Notes: a model not told the origin generated them from the sequence alone. Positions 35,386 through 45,600 are shown, numbered from the stretch's first letter. The stretch is 64,000 bases of DNA from Streptomyces sp. T12 (GCF_028736035.1 NZ_CP117866.1:9713001-9777000), one strand, 5' to 3'. A program made the numbers and translations.

Positions 35386-35559
35386 GGCCGTATGGCATCG
35401 CAGGCGGCGGTTCGGGGACAGAGCACGCACACGGATCTGCGGCGGACGGTCGATCGCGTCGGCGAACGGTACGACGAACGGTCCCTTCCGCCTAGCCGGG
35501 GCGCGCCGGACGGGCTAATGAAGGCGGCCGGATTGTTTGCGAGCACGCCCCTTTTCATA

Positions 35560-35578
35560 CGTATTGGTGGGTAATACG
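35560..35578. promoter_or_regulatory. Inverted repeat upstream of the CapA-like gene
   Basis: CGTATT (35560-35565) and AATACG (35573-35578) flank a 7-nt spacer, 18 bp before the CapA-like start codon. The AT-rich arms stand out from the surroundings. A regulator site is possible; the binder is unknown. Confidence 0.45.
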
Positions 35579-35596
35579 ACCACACGGGGTGAGCTG

Positions 35597-36745
35597 ATGA
35601 TTGCACGCAGTCGACTCGTGGCCCTCGCGCTGACGGCCGCCCTCGCCGCGGGCGCCGCCTGCCAGGCCAACGACCACAAGGAGCCGGGGCATCCGGGCGC
35701 CTCCGCCAAGGGCCCTCGCGGCTTCACGCTCGTCGCCTCCGGCGACATCCTCCCGCACACGTCGGTCATCGACCGGGCGCGCTTCGACGCGCGCGGCTCC
35801 GGCTACGACTTCCGCCCGATGTTCGCCGGCGTAAAACCCGTCGTCTCCCGCGCCGATGTGGCGCTGTGCCACATGGAGACGGTCTACGGCGCAGACGGCC
35901 AGTACAGCGGCTACCCGGCCTTCAAGTCCCCGCCGGAGGTGGCCAAAGGCGTCGCCGCCACCGGCTACGACGGTTGCTCCACCGCCTCCGACCACAGCCT
36001 CGACGACGGTGCCGCCGGCATCCTGCGCACCCTGAACGCCCTCGACGAGGCGCGCGTGCGGCACGCGGGGGCGGCGCGCACCGAGGGCGAGGCGCGCTCC
36101 GTGACGGTGCTGCGCGCGGGCCCGGCCAAGGTCGCGCACCTCGCCTACACGTACGGCGTCAACGGCTTCCCGCTCCCGCCCGGGCAGCCCTGGGCGGTCA
36201 ACCTGATCGACGAGACCAAGATCCTGGCGGACGCCCGCGCCGCCCGGACGGCGGGCGCCGACGTGGTCGTCGTGTCGCTGCACTGGGGCACCGAGTGGCA
36301 GGACGCGCCCGACGACACGCAGTTGACCCTCGCCCGCGACCTCACGGCCGCCCGCAGCGGCGACCGCCCCGCCATCGACCTGATCCTCGGCACCCACGCC
36401 CATGTCCCGCAGGCGTACGAGAAGATCAACGGCACCTGGGTGGTCTACGGCATGGGCGCCCAGGTGGCCGGCGCGATGTACAACGATCAGGGCGTCCAGG
36501 ACCCGCGCGGCAACCAGTCCACCCTCGGCCGCTTCACCTTCACCGAACCCGAGGAGTCCGGTGGCCGCTGGGAGGTGTCGAAGGCCGAGTTCATCCCGCA
36601 GCTGTTCGACATCGACGCCGGCCGCGTGATCAACCTCAACCGTGCGCTCGCCCAGGGCGCCGAACTGCGCGGCGTGCGCGACCGCATCCGGGACATCGTG
36701 CTGAGCCGGGGCGCGGCCAAGGACGGGCTCACCATGGGGGAGTAG
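35597..36745 (+). CDS. CapA-like (PGA_cap) metallophosphoesterase-fold lipoprotein
   Basis: 382 residues. A signal peptide with AGAAC at Cys22 suggests a lipoprotein, although the -3 residue is not the usual Leu. The PGA_cap fold is indicated by VASGDILPHTSV at the start, VSLHWGTEWQ in the middle and LGTHAHVPQAYE towards the end, all carrying the putative metal ligands. Proteins like this are linked to poly-gamma-glutamate capsules in Bacillus, but no capB/C partners are present here, so the substrate is unknown. The ATG at 35597 has GGTGAG 5 nt upstream. Confidence 0.85.
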   Translation: MIARSRLVALALTAALAAGAACQANDHKEPGHPGASAKGPRGFTLVASGDILPHTSVIDRARFDARGSGYDFRPMFAGVKPVVSRADVALCHMETVYGADGQYSGYPAFKSPPEVAKGVAATGYDGCSTASDHSLDDGAAGILRTLNALDEARVRHAGAARTEGEARSVTVLRAGPAKVAHLAYTYGVNGFPLPPGQPWAVNLIDETKILADARAARTAGADVVVVSLHWGTEWQDAPDDTQLTLARDLTAARSGDRPAIDLILGTHAHVPQAYEKINGTWVVYGMGAQVAGAMYNDQGVQDPRGNQSTLGRFTFTEPEESGGRWEVSKAEFIPQLFDIDAGRVINLNRALAQGAELRGVRDRIRDIVLSRGAAKDGLTMGE

Positions 36746-36760
36746 GTCCGGCCCCCCGGC

Positions 36761-37222
36761 CTACGGCACCACCGTCACCGGCCACCGTCCCGCCTTGACC
36801 AACCGCACCGCGACGGAGCCCACGATCCGGTGCCCGGCCTGCTCCGAGGCGCCCACCACCACGGCGTCGGCCTTCAGGTCGTCGGCCGCCCTCACCAGGC
36901 CGTTGTAGGGGTCACCGCGGAAGGTGTGGAACTCCCAGCGGACGTCGAATATCCCCTTGAGCCGCTCGGCCGCGTCCCGGATCTGGGCGATCAGGTCCTC
37001 GGCGATCTCGTCGGTCGTCTCCGCGACCGGCGCCCCGAGGGCCGCGCCCGCCGTCATCACCGGCTGCACGTACACGACGGCGAGCAGCGCGTGCTGCCGT
37101 CGGGCGAGACCACCGGCGTAGGCCGCCGCGCGGAGCGAGGAGTCGGAGCCGTCCACCCCGACCACGATGACCTTGGGCCCGTCCGTGCCCCGCTCGAACT
37201 GGTGCGAGTGCTGTTCCGTCAC
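36761..37222 (-). CDS. Universal stress protein (UspA family)
   Basis: 153 residues, single Usp domain. [17 protein letters not shown] at the N-terminus and [18 protein letters not shown] near the end match the ATP-binding Usp form (G-x2-G-x9-G-S). Cytoplasmic nucleotide-binding proteins of this type are induced by stress or hypoxia. The GTG start at 37222 lacks a clear ribosome site. Convergent with the CapA-like gene, divergent from lysX. Confidence 0.88.
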   Translation of the reverse strand: MTEQHSHQFERGTDGPKVIVVGVDGSDSSLRAAAYAGGLARRQHALLAVVYVQPVMTAGAALGAPVAETTDEIAEDLIAQIRDAAERLKGIFDVRWEFHTFRGDPYNGLVRAADDLKADAVVVGASEQAGHRIVGSVAVRLVKAGRWPVTVVP

Positions 37223-37310
37223 GGCACGGAGGCTATCGGAAGCCGCAGGTCCGGCCGCCGGGCAGGGCGCTCGACGGGCGAGGACGCCGGGGGCTTCCTA
37301 CAGTCGGAAC

Positions 37311-40300
37311 ATGAGTGCCACCGTGGAGGCCGTCCCGGACAAGGACACCACGGGCCGGATACGGTCGCCCGGGAACGGCCTCCTGAGCAGGGTGCCGGAG
37401 GGTTTCGCGACCTTCTTCGGCGCCCTCGGACTGCTGTGCGTCCTGCTGGCCCTGATCCCGCCGCTGCGCATCGCGCTCCGCCCGGTCGTGCACGCCCTCG
37501 ACCAGATCATCGTCCCCGTCAGCGCCAACCTCGCCTACGCGGTCTTCCTCTTCCTGCTCGCCGCCGCGACCGCCGCCCGTAAGAAGATCGCCTGGTGGCT
37601 GGTCGTCGTCTACCTGGGCCTGCTCGTCCTGTCCGACATCCTCGGCACGGCCCTCGGCGACTACGCCGACTCCGTCCCGTCCCTGATCGTGTGCGGCCTC
37701 GCCCTGGCCCTGCTGATCGTCGCCCGGGGGGAGTTCTACGCCGCCTCCCGCCGCGCCGCCGTACGAAGAGCGCTCGGCGTCCTGGTCGCCGGGCTCGTCG
37801 TGGGGATCCTGGTCGGCTGGGGGCTGGTCGAGCTGTTCCCCGGCACGCTGCAGCGCGGCCAGCGGCTGGCCTGGGCCGCCGACCGGGTCTGCGGCGGCCT
37901 CGTCTCCGGCGCCTCCTACGACGGACGGCCCTCCCGCCCCCTGTACTTCCTGCTCGGCCTCTTCGGCGCGCTCGCCCTGCTGAACGCCGCCACGACGCTG
38001 TTCCGTTCGCAGCGCATGGAGGCCGCCCTGCACGACGACGAGGAGGCCCGCATCCGCGCCCTCCTCAAGGCCTACGGCGACCAGGACTCCCTCGGCTACT
38101 TCGCCACCCGGCGCGACAAGGCCGTCGTCTTCTCGCCCAGCGGCAAGGCCGCCGTCACCTACCGCGTCGAGGCCGGAGTGTGCCTCGCCAGCGGGGACCC
38201 GGTCGGCGACCGGGAGGCCTGGCCGCACGCCATCGCCGTCTGGCTGGACGCGGCCCGCCGGCACGCCTGGGTGCCCGCCGCGATGGGCGCCTCCGAGGAC
38301 GGGGCCCGGGCCTACGCGCGCGCCGGACTCGGCGCCCTCCAACTCGGCGACGAGGCGATCCTGAACGTGCCGGACTTCGACCTCGACGGCCGCGACATGC
38401 GGGTCACCCGGCAGGCCGTCCACCGGGTCCGCCGCACCGGCGCCCACTGCCGCATCCGCCGCCACCGCACCCTCACCGAGACGGAGATGGAGGAGGTGAT
38501 CGACAAGGCCGACCACTGGCGCGACACCGAGACCGAACGCGGCTTCTCCATGGCCCTCGACCGCCTCGGCGACCCGGCCGACGGCGACTGCCTCCTCGTG
38601 GAGGCCCTCGGCGAGGACGGCGAGCTGCTCGCCCTGCTCTCCTTCGTGCCCTGGGGCAAGGAGGGCATCTCCCTGGACCTGATGCGCCGTGACCGCGGCG
38701 CCCCCAACGGCGTCATGGAGTTCATGGTCGCCGAGCTGTGCGCCATGGCGCCGAAGACGGGCATCCGCAGGATCTCCCTGAACTTCGCCGTGTTCCGCTC
38801 GGTCTTCGAGGAGGGCGCCCGCATCGGCGCCGGACCCGTGCTGCGACTGTGGCGACGCCTGCTGCTGTTCTTCTCCAAGTGGTGGCAACTGGAAGCCCTC
38901 TACCGCTCCAACGCCAAGTACCGACCGCAGTGGTTCCCCCGCTTCCTCTGCTATGGCGAGGCCGCCTCCCTCGCCCGCATCGGCATGGCGTCCGGCATCG
39001 CCGAGGGATTCGTCTCCGTACCGTCGCTGCACAAACTCCGCAGAAAGGGGCACCCGCGAGGCGGGCCGCGCCCCGCGACCACCGAAGGACTGCCCTCGCT
39101 GGCGGCGCTCGGCCTCGACGGAGGGGACGAGGCCGGGGCGGCCGGGCCGGATGCGGGCCTGCCCGAGCAGGTCCGCATCCGGCACCACACCCTTGACCGG
39201 CTGCGCGCCGACGGCATCGACCCGTATCCGGTGGGCATTGCGGCCCGCACCCACGCCCTCGCCGACGTCCGGGCGGGCGAACAGGTCACCGTCGCCGGGC
39301 GGATCATGCTCGTGCGCGACTTCGGCGGCCTCGCCTTCGCCGTCCTGCGCGACTGGTCCGGCGACCACCAACTCGCCCTCACCCGCAAGGACACCGGCGC
39401 CGACCTCGACCGCTTCACCGCCGACACCGACATCGGCGACCTCATCACTGCCACCGGCCTGGCCGGCGTCAGCGACAAGGGTGAGCCGACCGTCTTCGTC
39501 ATCTCATGGCAGCTCATCGGCAAGTGCCTGCGGCCGCTCCCCGACAAGCGCCGCGGCCTCGCCGACCCCGAGGCCAAGGTGCGCATGCGCTATCTCGACC
39601 TGGTCGCCAGCCCCGCCGCCCGCGACGTGGTGCGCGCCCGCTCCACCGCCGTCCAGGCCCTGCGCCAGGGCCTCCTGGAGCGCGGCTACCTGGAGGTCGA
39701 GACGCCGGTGCTCCAGCAGATCCACGGCGGCGCCAACGCCCGCCCCTTCACCACCCACATCAACGCCTACGACCTCGACCTCTATCTGCGCATCGCCCCC
39801 GAGCTGTACCTGAAACGGCTGTGCGTGGGCGGCCTGGAGAAGGTCTTCGAGATGGGCCGCACCTTCCGCAACGAGGGCGCCGACTACAAGCACAACCCCG
39901 AGTTCACGATGCTGGAGGCCTACCAGGCGTACGCCGACTACGACGAGATGCTCGACCTGGTCCGCGAGCTGATCCAGGGCGCCGCGACCGCCGCCTTCGG
40001 CTCACCGATCGCCCGCAAGGACGGCGAGGAGTACGACATCTCCGGTCAGTGGCCGGTCAAGACGGTGTACGGCGCGATCTCCGAGGCGCTCGGGGAGGAG
40101 ATCGACCCCGACACCGAGCTGCTCAGGCTGCACCGGACCTGCGACCGCGCGGGCGTGCCGTACACGGCCGACGACGGCCACGGCGACATCGTCCTGGAGA
40201 TGTACGAGCGGCTCGTCGAGGAGAAGACCCAGCTGCCCACCTTCTACAAGGACTTCCCGACCGACGTCTCCCCGCTCACCCGCCAGCACCGGGGCGACCC

Positions 40301-40589
40301 GAGGCTCGCCGAGCGATGGGACCTCGTCGCCTTCGGCACCGAACTCGGCACCGCCTACTCCGAACTCACCGACCCCGTCGAACAGCGCCGCCGCCTCACC
40401 GCCCAGTCCCTGCTCGCCGTCGGCGGGGACCCCGAGGCGATGGAACTCGACGAGGAGTTCCTCGACGCCCTCGAGTACGCCATGCCGCCCACCGGCGGCC
40501 TCGGCATCGGCGTCGACCGACTGGTCATGTTCCTCACCGGCCTGACGATCCGTGAGACCCTGCCGTTCCCCTTGGTACGCCGCCGCTGA
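37311..40589 (+). CDS. lysX: LysX: lysylphosphatidylglycerol synthase fused to lysyl-tRNA synthetase
   Basis: 1092 residues in three parts. Residues ~1-240: six to seven membrane helices. ~250-590: DUF2156/MprF-like lysyl transfer domain ([39 protein letters not shown]). ~625-1092: OB-fold ([18 protein letters not shown]) and class II LysRS catalytic domain ([29 protein letters not shown]). The protein charges tRNA-Lys and transfers lysine to phosphatidylglycerol, lowering membrane charge and protecting against cationic peptides, as described for mycobacterial LysX. The start at 37311 was chosen because the helices begin just after it. Confidence 0.92.
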   Translation: MSATVEAVPDKDTTGRIRSPGNGLLSRVPEGFATFFGALGLLCVLLALIPPLRIALRPVVHALDQIIVPVSANLAYAVFLFLLAAATAARKKIAWWLVVVYLGLLVLSDILGTALGDYADSVPSLIVCGLALALLIVARGEFYAASRRAAVRRALGVLVAGLVVGILVGWGLVELFPGTLQRGQRLAWAADRVCGGLVSGASYDGRPSRPLYFLLGLFGALALLNAATTLFRSQRMEAALHDDEEARIRALLKAYGDQDSLGYFATRRDKAVVFSPSGKAAVTYRVEAGVCLASGDPVGDREAWPHAIAVWLDAARRHAWVPAAMGASEDGARAYARAGLGALQLGDEAILNVPDFDLDGRDMRVTRQAVHRVRRTGAHCRIRRHRTLTETEMEEVIDKADHWRDTETERGFSMALDRLGDPADGDCLLVEALGEDGELLALLSFVPWGKEGISLDLMRRDRGAPNGVMEFMVAELCAMAPKTGIRRISLNFAVFRSVFEEGARIGAGPVLRLWRRLLLFFSKWWQLEALYRSNAKYRPQWFPRFLCYGEAASLARIGMASGIAEGFVSVPSLHKLRRKGHPRGGPRPATTEGLPSLAALGLDGGDEAGAAGPDAGLPEQVRIRHHTLDRLRADGIDPYPVGIAARTHALADVRAGEQVTVAGRIMLVRDFGGLAFAVLRDWSGDHQLALTRKDTGADLDRFTADTDIGDLITATGLAGVSDKGEPTVFVISWQLIGKCLRPLPDKRRGLADPEAKVRMRYLDLVASPAARDVVRARSTAVQALRQGLLERGYLEVETPVLQQIHGGANARPFTTHINAYDLDLYLRIAPELYLKRLCVGGLEKVFEMGRTFRNEGADYKHNPEFTMLEAYQAYADYDEMLDLVRELIQGAATAAFGSPIARKDGEEYDISGQWPVKTVYGAISEALGEEIDPDTELLRLHRTCDRAGVPYTADDGHGDIVLEMYERLVEEKTQLPTFYKDFPTDVSPLTRQHRGDPRLAERWDLVAFGTELGTAYSELTDPVEQRRRLTAQSLLAVGGDPEAMELDEEFLDALEYAMPPTGGLGIGVDRLVMFLTGLTIRETLPFPLVRRR

Positions 40590-40601
40590 CCGGCGTCATA
40601 G

Positions 40602-40648
40602 GCCCGGCCTGCGCTCGGCGCAACCGGGGCTGGTCCGGCCGGGCGTTT
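40602..40648 (+). terminator. Terminator after lysX
   Basis: GCCCGGCC (40602-40609) pairs with GGCCGGGC (40637-40644); the loop holds a small hairpin TGCGC-tcg-GCGCA. A GTTTT run follows directly, so intrinsic termination is credible. Confidence 0.7.
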
Positions 40649-40709
40649 TCCTGCCGCCGTCCCGGTGCCGACGTGGTGCGTCGGTCTCTCGCCGGGCGAC
40701 TGATGATTC

Positions 40710-41558
40710 ATGACGAAGGATCAGTCGCTCACACGTCCGCTCACGCGACGCCGCGCGCTGCTCGCCGGTGCCGCCGCCGTCGGAGCCGCCGGTACCGCCG
40801 GACTGTTCGCGACGGTCACGGGCGAGGAGCCGGTCCGGCCCGCCGCCCCCGCCCCGGGCCCGCAGGCACACCGCGCGCTCAAGCCCTCCGCCTACCGCCT
40901 CGAGCCCCTGACGGGTTACGGCCCGCCCCGCGTGGCGCCCCGACGCGCACTCGTACGACGGGCGCCGTTCCTGCGCGTGTCCGGACGGGGCCGCACCATG
41001 GTGCTGACCTTCGACGACGGACCCGACCCCCGCTACACCCCGCACATCCTGGACATCCTGCGCGAGTACGACGTCCGCGCGATGTTCTTCGTGTGCGGCG
41101 AGATGGTCGCCGACAACAAGGAACTCGTGGCGCGGATGGCCGACGAAGGCCATGTCGTCGGCAACCACACCTGGTCCCACCCACTCCTCACCCGCCTCAG
41201 CCGCGGCCGGATCCGCGCCGAGATGGAGCGCACCTGCGATGTCGTCGAGGAGACGTACGGCGAACGCCCCGCCTGGTTCCGAGCGCCCTACGGGGCCTGG
41301 AACCGCACCACCTTCCAACTCGGCGCCGAGCTGGGCATGGAACCGTTGGCCTGGACCGTCGACACCCTCGACTGGGCCACCCCCGGCACCCGCCGAATCG
41401 TCGACCGGGTGGAGCACGGCGCCGCCCCCGGCGTCGTGGTGCTCTCGCACGACGCCGGGGGCGACCGCTCCCAGAGTGTCCGCGCGCTGCGCGCCTATCT
41501 GCCGCGGCTGCTGGACTCCGGCTATTTCGTCACCGTCCCGGAACGGAAATACCGCTGA
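40710..41558 (+). CDS. Tat-exported polysaccharide deacetylase (NodB family)
   Basis: 282 residues. TRRRALLAGAAAVGAAG is a twin-arginine signal. The NodB domain has TFDDGP (catalytic base and metal Asp), HTWSH (metal His residues), RAPYGAW and, near the end, LSHDAGG. The enzyme removes acetyl groups from N-acetylglucosamine polymers such as peptidoglycan or chitin. It is a single gene, convergent with the sortase gene, after the lysX terminator. Confidence 0.9.
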   Translation: MTKDQSLTRPLTRRRALLAGAAAVGAAGTAGLFATVTGEEPVRPAAPAPGPQAHRALKPSAYRLEPLTGYGPPRVAPRRALVRRAPFLRVSGRGRTMVLTFDDGPDPRYTPHILDILREYDVRAMFFVCGEMVADNKELVARMADEGHVVGNHTWSHPLLTRLSRGRIRAEMERTCDVVEETYGERPAWFRAPYGAWNRTTFQLGAELGMEPLAWTVDTLDWATPGTRRIVDRVEHGAAPGVVVLSHDAGGDRSQSVRALRAYLPRLLDSGYFVTVPERKYR

Positions 41559-41606
41559 CGGCTCTCGCCCGCCCGGCCGAGGAAAGCTCAGCCGGCCGAG
41601 GAAAGC

Positions 41607-42278
41607 TCAGCGGACCTCGACCAGGCTGGCGAAAGCGACGACGTTCCCGTCATATCCGTTCTGTTTGGAGAAACCGCCGCCGCAGGTGATGACCCGCAAT
41701 TCGGCGGTCCCCTTGGAGGCGTAGACCCGGTCGCCGGGGAAATCGTTCTTCTGGAACACCTCGATACCGTAGACCTCGAAAACGGCCGTCTTTCCGTCCT
41801 GGCGGACGACCTCGACGCGATTCCCTTTCTGCAGGCCCCCGAGACCGTAGAACACGGCGGGGCCCTGATTGTTGTCGACATGGCCGACGACCACCGCGGT
41901 GCCCTTCTCACCGGGGGAGACGGAGCCGGTGAACCAACCCGCCAGGTTCGGGTCCTCCGGCGGCGGCGCGCCGACCCATCCGTCCACGTCCAGACCGACC
42001 GGGATCACCGGTGCGTCGACCTGGATCCCGGGGATCCGGACCCGGTCCGGCAGGGCGTACGGCAGCGGCTGCGCGGCCCCGGCGAAGCTGCCGCCCGGCA
42101 CCCGGCTGTCCGCCGCGGCCGCCGTCGCGGGCTGCGGCGGCCCCACGTCGAACTCCCCCGAACCATTGCGAATGAGGGCGAGGCCGGTGAGCAGAACAAG
42201 CGCTATCACGCCCCAAGGAGCGCGCTTCTTACGGCGCTCCTCCTCTTCGGCCAGTTCGGCCAGTTCGGACGCAGACAT
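41607..42278 (-). CDS. Class F sortase
   Basis: 223 residues: a short cytoplasmic N-terminus, one membrane helix (residues ~22-37), then the sortase barrel. His133 (VGHVDN) and Cys199 (VITCGGG) are the catalytic pair. After the Cys the chain contains no Arg until the very last residue 223, whereas sortases normally have a catalytic Arg a few residues downstream. Either another Arg serves, or activity is reduced. GAGGGGAAG precedes the ATG. Divergent from the exported protein at 42610, a possible substrate or partner. Confidence 0.87.
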   Translation of the reverse strand: MSASELAELAEEEERRKKRAPWGVIALVLLTGLALIRNGSGEFDVGPPQPATAAAADSRVPGGSFAGAAQPLPYALPDRVRIPGIQVDAPVIPVGLDVDGWVGAPPPEDPNLAGWFTGSVSPGEKGTAVVVGHVDNNQGPAVFYGLGGLQKGNRVEVVRQDGKTAVFEVYGIEVFQKNDFPGDRVYASKGTAELRVITCGGGFSKQNGYDGNVVAFASLVEVR

Positions 42279-42609
42279 TCGACTTCCCCTCTCGACGCGG
42301 CCGTCGCCACGTCATCCGCGCATACGAGAACGCTAAGTCCCGCGCCCGCAACCGGCGACGGGGCGGATACGAACGGGTGGCCCGACTCCCTTCGGTGCGC
42401 CATCCGAGTTGCCGCCGACAGGAAAATTCTGACGGTCCGTGACCTGCGGCAATATCCGATTGTGGGCTTATTGGTCGGCGTGTCCTCTCACCAGGACGGA
42501 CCATCGCCGAAATGCGGCCCGGGGCACGGCATCTGAGGGTCTTTCTGGGAGGTGCTTTCTCGCCGATCGACCGGGGACGGTTCCCGGGGCGCCTTCCGCG
42601 GAGGATCAC
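42279..42609. other. Divergent promoter region of sortase and exported protein
   Basis: No coding region with support was found here. The middle (42420-42480) is less GC-rich (GGAAAATTC, CAATATCCG, GGCTTATTGG), as expected for promoters on both strands, but no box could be fixed with confidence. Confidence 0.45.
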
Positions 42610-43104
42610 ATGCGAACTACTCGTGCCCTGGCGGCCGCGGCCACCGCGGTCGCCGCACTCGGACTCGCCGCCCCGGCGGCCACCGCTCGGGACGGCATGA
42701 TCGGCCCGAGCAATATCGTCGCCCTGCCCAGTGTCATCGCCCGCGGCGGACAGCTGACCATCACCGTCGACGGCTGCCCACAAGGCGGCACCGCGACCTC
42801 GGATGCGTTCCGGCCCACGCAGTTGACCCCGGTCGGCGGCAGCACGGCCAAGGGCACCGCGACCATCGACAGAAACGCGCGGCCGGGTGCGCACAGCATC
42901 ACGGTCACCTGCACAGGCGCCGGCCGGCCCCTGACCAACCCGAACGCCTTCACCGTCATCGGCGGCGTCCGTGGCGGTCTCGGCGGCAGCAGCTCGACGG
43001 GTGCGACGCCGACCGACATGGCCATCGGAGGAGGGCTCATTGCCTTGGCTGTCGTCGGTGGCGGGGTGTTCTGGATGCGCCGACGGTCCGAGAAGCGGGT
43101 CTGA
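42610..43104 (+). CDS. Exported protein with C-terminal membrane anchor
   Basis: 164 residues. A signal peptide (MRTTRALAAAATAVAALGLA) is followed by an Ig-like beta domain with two Cys (residues ~52 and ~100, DGCPQGG and VTCTGAG) and a C-terminal helix with a positive tail (WMRRRSEKRV). The layout is that of a surface protein held by its tail, but there is no LPXTG-type motif before the helix. GGAGG lies 6 nt before the ATG. It resembles the protein encoded at 43204-43710 in size, fold and tail, so the two are probably paralogues. Function unknown. Confidence 0.78.
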   Translation: MRTTRALAAAATAVAALGLAAPAATARDGMIGPSNIVALPSVIARGGQLTITVDGCPQGGTATSDAFRPTQLTPVGGSTAKGTATIDRNARPGAHSITVTCTGAGRPLTNPNAFTVIGGVRGGLGGSSSTGATPTDMAIGGGLIALAVVGGGVFWMRRRSEKRV

Positions 43105-43135
43105 GCTGCTGCCCCTCGCAGACATGTCGCACGTT

Positions 43136-43187
43136 CACAGGCCTTCGCCCCGGCCCCCGTCGAGGGGATCCGGGGCGAAGGCCTGTG
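43136..43187. terminator. Perfect 18-bp hairpin between convergent exported-protein genes
   Basis: CACAGGCCTTCGCCCCGG (43136-43153) pairs without mismatch with 43170-43187. It stands between two convergent genes and can end both transcripts. Confidence 0.88.
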
Positions 43188-43203
43188 CGGACGGGGGATG
43201 GTG

Positions 43204-43710
43204 TCAGGTGTCGTCCTCGCCGGTGGGGCGCCGCGAGAGGTGGTACGCCGTCCCGAGCGAGGCCGCGATGAGCGCGGCGCCCAGGCCGATCTCCTTCAGG
43301 TCCAGCCCGGCCAAGCTGCCGCCCTCACCGGCCTGCACGCCTCGCTGCGGGTGCGGGCGCACCGGTGCGGGCCGGCCGCCGCCGATGGTGAGGTCGACGC
43401 TCTGCCAGAAGGTGCCGCAGTAGAACGACACCTCGTACACGGCACCCGGTCTGGCGTCCCAGTCGACCGTGGCCCTGGTCGTCGTCCGCCCCCTGGGGAT
43501 GGTGACCGTGTCGAAGACCCCCGACGAGACCGCCACGCTCTGGTCGCAGCCGGTCGCGCGCAGCTTGACCTCCCCACCGGGCGCGACCGTGGCGGGCAGT
43601 ACGTTGACCCAGAAACCTGAGGCATCGCCGCGCGCCTGAGCGGCGGGGGCGGTCATGGCGAGGGCGCTGACGCCCAGCAGCGCGGCCGAAGCGATGCGTA
43701 TCGCGCGCAT
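43204..43710 (-). CDS. Exported Ig-like protein with C-terminal membrane tail
   Basis: 168 residues. Signal peptide (IASAALLGVSALAMTAPAAQA), a beta-sandwich-like domain with Cys residues in ATGCDQS and SFYCGTF, a Pro/Gly-rich linker and a C-terminal helix followed by SRRPTGEDDT. The ATG at 43710 has GGAGG 6 nt upstream. It parallels the protein at 42610 (similar domain order and position of Cys), and both lie near the sortase. No LPXTG-like motif. Confidence 0.78.
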   Translation of the reverse strand: MRAIRIASAALLGVSALAMTAPAAQARGDASGFWVNVLPATVAPGGEVKLRATGCDQSVAVSSGVFDTVTIPRGRTTTRATVDWDARPGAVYEVSFYCGTFWQSVDLTIGGGRPAPVRPHPQRGVQAGEGGSLAGLDLKEIGLGAALIAASLGTAYHLSRRPTGEDDT

Positions 43711-43963
43711 GGTGTTTCCTCCGGGTCCCCGAGGAGCAGCCGCGGACCTGTTCCGCTTGCGCCGGAAATGCACCTCGATGATCGGAACGCTAGGAAGGCG
43801 CGCACACCTGCGCGATCGGTGTCGTACGAATGGGGCAAGGGTGTGGGCCGCTCAGGGGACGGCGTTCCCGCGACCGGGGGACGCAAGCGGCGTGGCTGCC
43901 TGCCATCGAGTGCCGGCGCCGCCCCTCGTCGCGTCCCCCGGCGGTCCGTCGGGTGAGGGCCTG

Positions 43964-44728
43964 TCAGGCCTTGATGTGCGGGAAGAGGTCGAGGAACGGC
44001 TCCGCCGACGCCGTGACGCCGCGACTGTACGGAGCGTCGAAGTCCCAGATGAGGAAGAGCAGGAAGGCGATCAGCGCGGAGAACAGCCCGGCGAGGATCA
44101 GCTCGCGGGGCGTGCGCCGGATCTGCAGGGCGAACACCATCCCGATGGTGACGATGCCGCCGGCGATCAGCCCGAACCACACCACGCCCGGCATGGTCTC
44201 CCCGGTGGAGCTCGCGCGGGCGTTGCGCGCCTGGTCGGCGGCGGTCACCTGATCTACGAGCGGCTGGTAGGCCTGCGCCTCGAAGTCCGACCTCGGCTCG
44301 TAGTCGGTGACGTCCTCGCGGACGCGCTGCAGGAGCTCGGTGCCGCGTTCGGTGACACGGCCCTCCTCGCTCATCGTCTTCCACTCGGTGGTGACGACGT
44401 GTCCGACATAGGCGTTGACATCGTCTCGAATGCGGTCACGGACGTCGGCCGGATAGACCCGGACGCGTTCCGAGATCTCGTGCAGCGCCACGGCCTCCGC
44501 CTGGACGTGGTCCTCGGCGGCGCTGCGGCCCTCCCATACGCCGGCGATGGCCAGGCCCAGGACGATGGCGTACACCACACCGATCCACATCGTCATGTAC
44601 TCGATGACGTCCGGGGTCTCGGAGGGATCCTCGTCCTCGGGGGCCGTGCGGTGCCGCAGCAGGGTGATGATGACCACCACGCAGCAGGCGGCCAGCATCG
44701 CGAGGGTGAGAACAAGCCATTCCGGCAA
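43964..44728 (-). CDS. DUF4239 (bestrophin-like) membrane protein
   Basis: 254 residues with two N-terminal helices (residues ~4-22 and ~50-66), a long hydrophilic helical middle and two C-terminal helices (~180-200, ~212-230). This is the DUF4239 layout, which is remotely bestrophin-like; ion channel activity is not shown. No clear partner, although the proline-rich protein gene ends 15 bp upstream on the same strand, so the two may be cotranscribed. Confidence 0.82.
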   Translation of the reverse strand: MPEWLVLTLAMLAACCVVVIITLLRHRTAPEDEDPSETPDVIEYMTMWIGVVYAIVLGLAIAGVWEGRSAAEDHVQAEAVALHEISERVRVYPADVRDRIRDDVNAYVGHVVTTEWKTMSEEGRVTERGTELLQRVREDVTDYEPRSDFEAQAYQPLVDQVTAADQARNARASSTGETMPGVVWFGLIAGGIVTIGMVFALQIRRTPRELILAGLFSALIAFLLFLIWDFDAPYSRGVTASAEPFLDLFPHIKA

Positions 44729-44743
44729 CAGAAGCCTCCAGGG

Positions 44744-45355
44744 TCAGCGCGCACGCAGTGCGGCGACGGCGACGATCGCGGGCACCGCGATGAGCAGGAC
44801 GAAGGTGAGGGGCGACGGGGCGTCGTGCGCCGACCGCCGGTGCGGCGTGGCGCGGTAGGGCGGGTAGTGCACCGGCGCCATGGACGGACTCGGGGTGGGC
44901 TTGACCGACGGCTTCGGCGGGGGCGTCGGCGTGGGCGTCGGCGCAGGGGCCGGCCGCGCGCGAGGTGGCGCGGGCTGGGGAGCGGGCGCTGCCGGGGGTG
45001 GGGGAGGCGGGGGAGACGGGGGAGGCGGGGGAGGCGGGGGAGGTGGCGGGGGCTCGGGTGTCGGGGTGGGCGTGGTCTTCGGAGGTGGCGTCGGCGCGGG
45101 GTCCGGCGTGGGCGTAGGTGTGGATGTGGGGGTCGGCGTAGGCGTGGGCGTAGGGGCCGGGCACTGCGGGGGCGTCGGCCAGGTGAGGGTTCCGACGACC
45201 GCCACCGCCGTCGCGCCGTCCGGGCCGGTGTCGGCGTACGCGCAGACGTCGGCCGCCGCCACACCGGCCGGTGCCGCCATCAGGAGCCAGGTCAGCGTCA
45301 CCACCGTCAACACCCTTGTCGTCAGGGTGGATTGGGTCGGTTCGAGTCCATACAC
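44744..45355 (-). CDS. Exported proline-rich protein with C-terminal membrane helix
   Basis: About 203 residues. Signal peptide with core VLTVVTLTWLLMAAPAGVAA, a short folded part containing two Cys (VCAYADTGPDG; PPQCPAP), then over 100 residues of Pro-Thr and Pro-Pro repeats, and a final helix (LTFVLLIAVPAIVAVAALRAR). The Pro-rich part probably spans the wall. The GTG at 45355 gives a compact signal peptide but lacks a good ribosome site; the frame is open further upstream. The gene is followed by the DUF4239 gene. Confidence 0.65.
   Translation of the reverse strand: MYGLEPTQSTLTTRVLTVVTLTWLLMAAPAGVAAADVCAYADTGPDGATAVAVVGTLTWPTPPQCPAPTPTPTPTPTSTPTPTPDPAPTPPPKTTPTPTPEPPPPPPPPPPPPSPPPPPPPAAPAPQPAPPRARPAPAPTPTPTPPPKPSVKPTPSPSMAPVHYPPYRATPHRRSAHDAPSPLTFVLLIAVPAIVAVAALRAR
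44994..45052. repeat. GGGGGAGGC-type tandem repeats coding polyproline
   Basis: Units of GGGGGAGGC and close variants follow one another in the proline-rich gene and read as Pro-Pro-Pro on the minus strand. Slipped-strand length change in this stretch would be expected. Confidence 0.7.
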
Positions 45356-45600
45356 GCCCAAGATCTTCAGGCCTGAGCGCGCTTCCACAGGCCCGAGCTC
45401 GGGCGGATTGCCCCGAACGGGTGACTCAAGGCCCTCGAAAGGTTTGATCGGCGGGCGCAGGTGTGACGCGGGTGTCGTCACAGCTTTCCGAAAGAAATTT
45501 GTGCGCCGGTTGAACACGACCGGGGCTCTCGTGCGTACCCCTGGTCGTGCGGCGGCGCAGCAGGGCGCTGCAACACCCTTGTGATTATGGGGAGTTGACG

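Noticed and set aside
44880..45584. Gly-rich open frame on the plus strand
   Set aside because: It is the complement of the proline-rich gene; the Gly-Val and Gly-Gly runs mirror Pro-Thr and Pro-Pro codons. The minus strand has the signal peptide and membrane tail.
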